DNA of 5,185 nt from an uncultured Eggerthellaceae bacterium. GTDB lineage: Bacteria > Actinomycetota > Coriobacteriia > Coriobacteriales > Eggerthellaceae. Of this stretch, positions 5,009 through 5,185 are shown in pieces; positions within the stretch are counted from its first letter, which is position 1, and each line of letters starts with the position of its first letter. The stretch lies in NCBI GenBank assembly GCA_910577495.1, contig CAJTML010000012.1, positions 1-5,185 of the forward strand, given 5' to 3'. Both the position numbers and the translations under genes were made by a program. The notes below the pieces were generated by a model. It did no database searches. It was not told where the DNA came from and saw only the letters and a list, made by a program, of their open reading frames with translations.

Positions 5009-5185
5009 CTAGTCCTCACGCCAGATCGGCATGCTCATGCAGCGTGGGCCACCACGACCGCGTGAGAGTTCAGCTGAAGGCATCTCAAGGACGTTGAGAC
5101 CCTTCTCGCGCAGTACTTCGTTGGTAACGTCGTTGCGCTCATACACAACGATGGTGCCAGGACGCAAGCACAGGGTGTTAGAACC
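5009..5185 (-). CDS. arcA: Arginine deiminase, C-terminal fragment
   Basis: The last 58 codons of a minus-strand gene enter from the right edge and stop at TAG (complement of 5009-5011). The translation begins GSNTLCLRPGTIVVYERND and ends in ELSRGRGGPRCMSMPIWRED. GGPRCMSMP followed by a short tail ending Arg-Glu-Asp is the hallmark C-terminus of bacterial arginine deiminase. The catalytic cysteine is encoded at 5039-5041. The enzyme hydrolyses L-arginine to citrulline and ammonia in the cytosol, the first step of the ATP-yielding arginine deiminase pathway. It converges on the TetR gene across a structured 459-bp gap and has its own terminator. Confidence is high for the family; the remainder of the protein, and any arcB/arcC/arcD genes, lie outside the window. 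Confidence 0.93.
   Translation of the reverse strand, partial: GSNTLCLRPGTIVVYERNDVTNEVLREKGLNVLEMPSAELSRGRGGPRCMSMPIWRED

Overview
The window looks like part of a mid-GC (roughly 50 % by eye) bacterial chromosome with dense gene packing, clean Shine-Dalgarno sequences and intrinsic terminators. The protein style and the gene set (arginine deiminase, an amidinotransferase-fold enzyme, amino-acid-type transporters) fit an arginine-fermenting actinobacterium of the Coriobacteriia, such as Cryptobacterium or Slackia. This placement is inference from gene content and composition, not a database match.

Layout. Positions 2-154 are the 3' end of a guanidino-group-modifying enzyme with the GGGxHC catalytic signature, closed by a strong terminator at 209-249. 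Next is a probable two-gene operon: a ten-helix DMT/EamA transporter (426-1553) and, 40 nt later, an unrecognised soluble 186-residue protein (1594-2154), closed by a terminator at 2164-2199. An extended -10 promoter (2270-2278) then drives a 26-codon leader ORF (2331-2411) whose stop codon lies just inside the start of a metabolite:H+ symporter (MHS-type MFS) gene (2401-3708). A second promoter (3766-3794) precedes a structured leader of about 95 nt ending in a terminator (3863-3895), followed by a TetR-family regulator (3944-4549). From the far end, arginine deiminase (arcA, minus strand, C-terminal 58 codons at 5009-5185) converges on the TetR gene.

The 459-bp convergent gap (4550-5008) holds no convincing protein gene but is rich in RNA-like structure. 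It contains a bidirectional terminator (4660-4734), three consecutive hairpins with unrelated stems that present the same hexaloop CGCCAA (TTGGCG on the minus strand), another small hairpin, and a long hairpin acting as the arcA terminator (4925-4987). The three-hairpin array (4760-4879) is the best candidate for something undescribed.

Together the genes suggest an arginine or other guanidino-compound uptake and degradation neighbourhood: hydrolytic or transfer enzymes at both edges, two unrelated inner-membrane transporters, and a local repressor. The substrates of the transporters and the ligand of the TetR protein cannot be read from the sequence.
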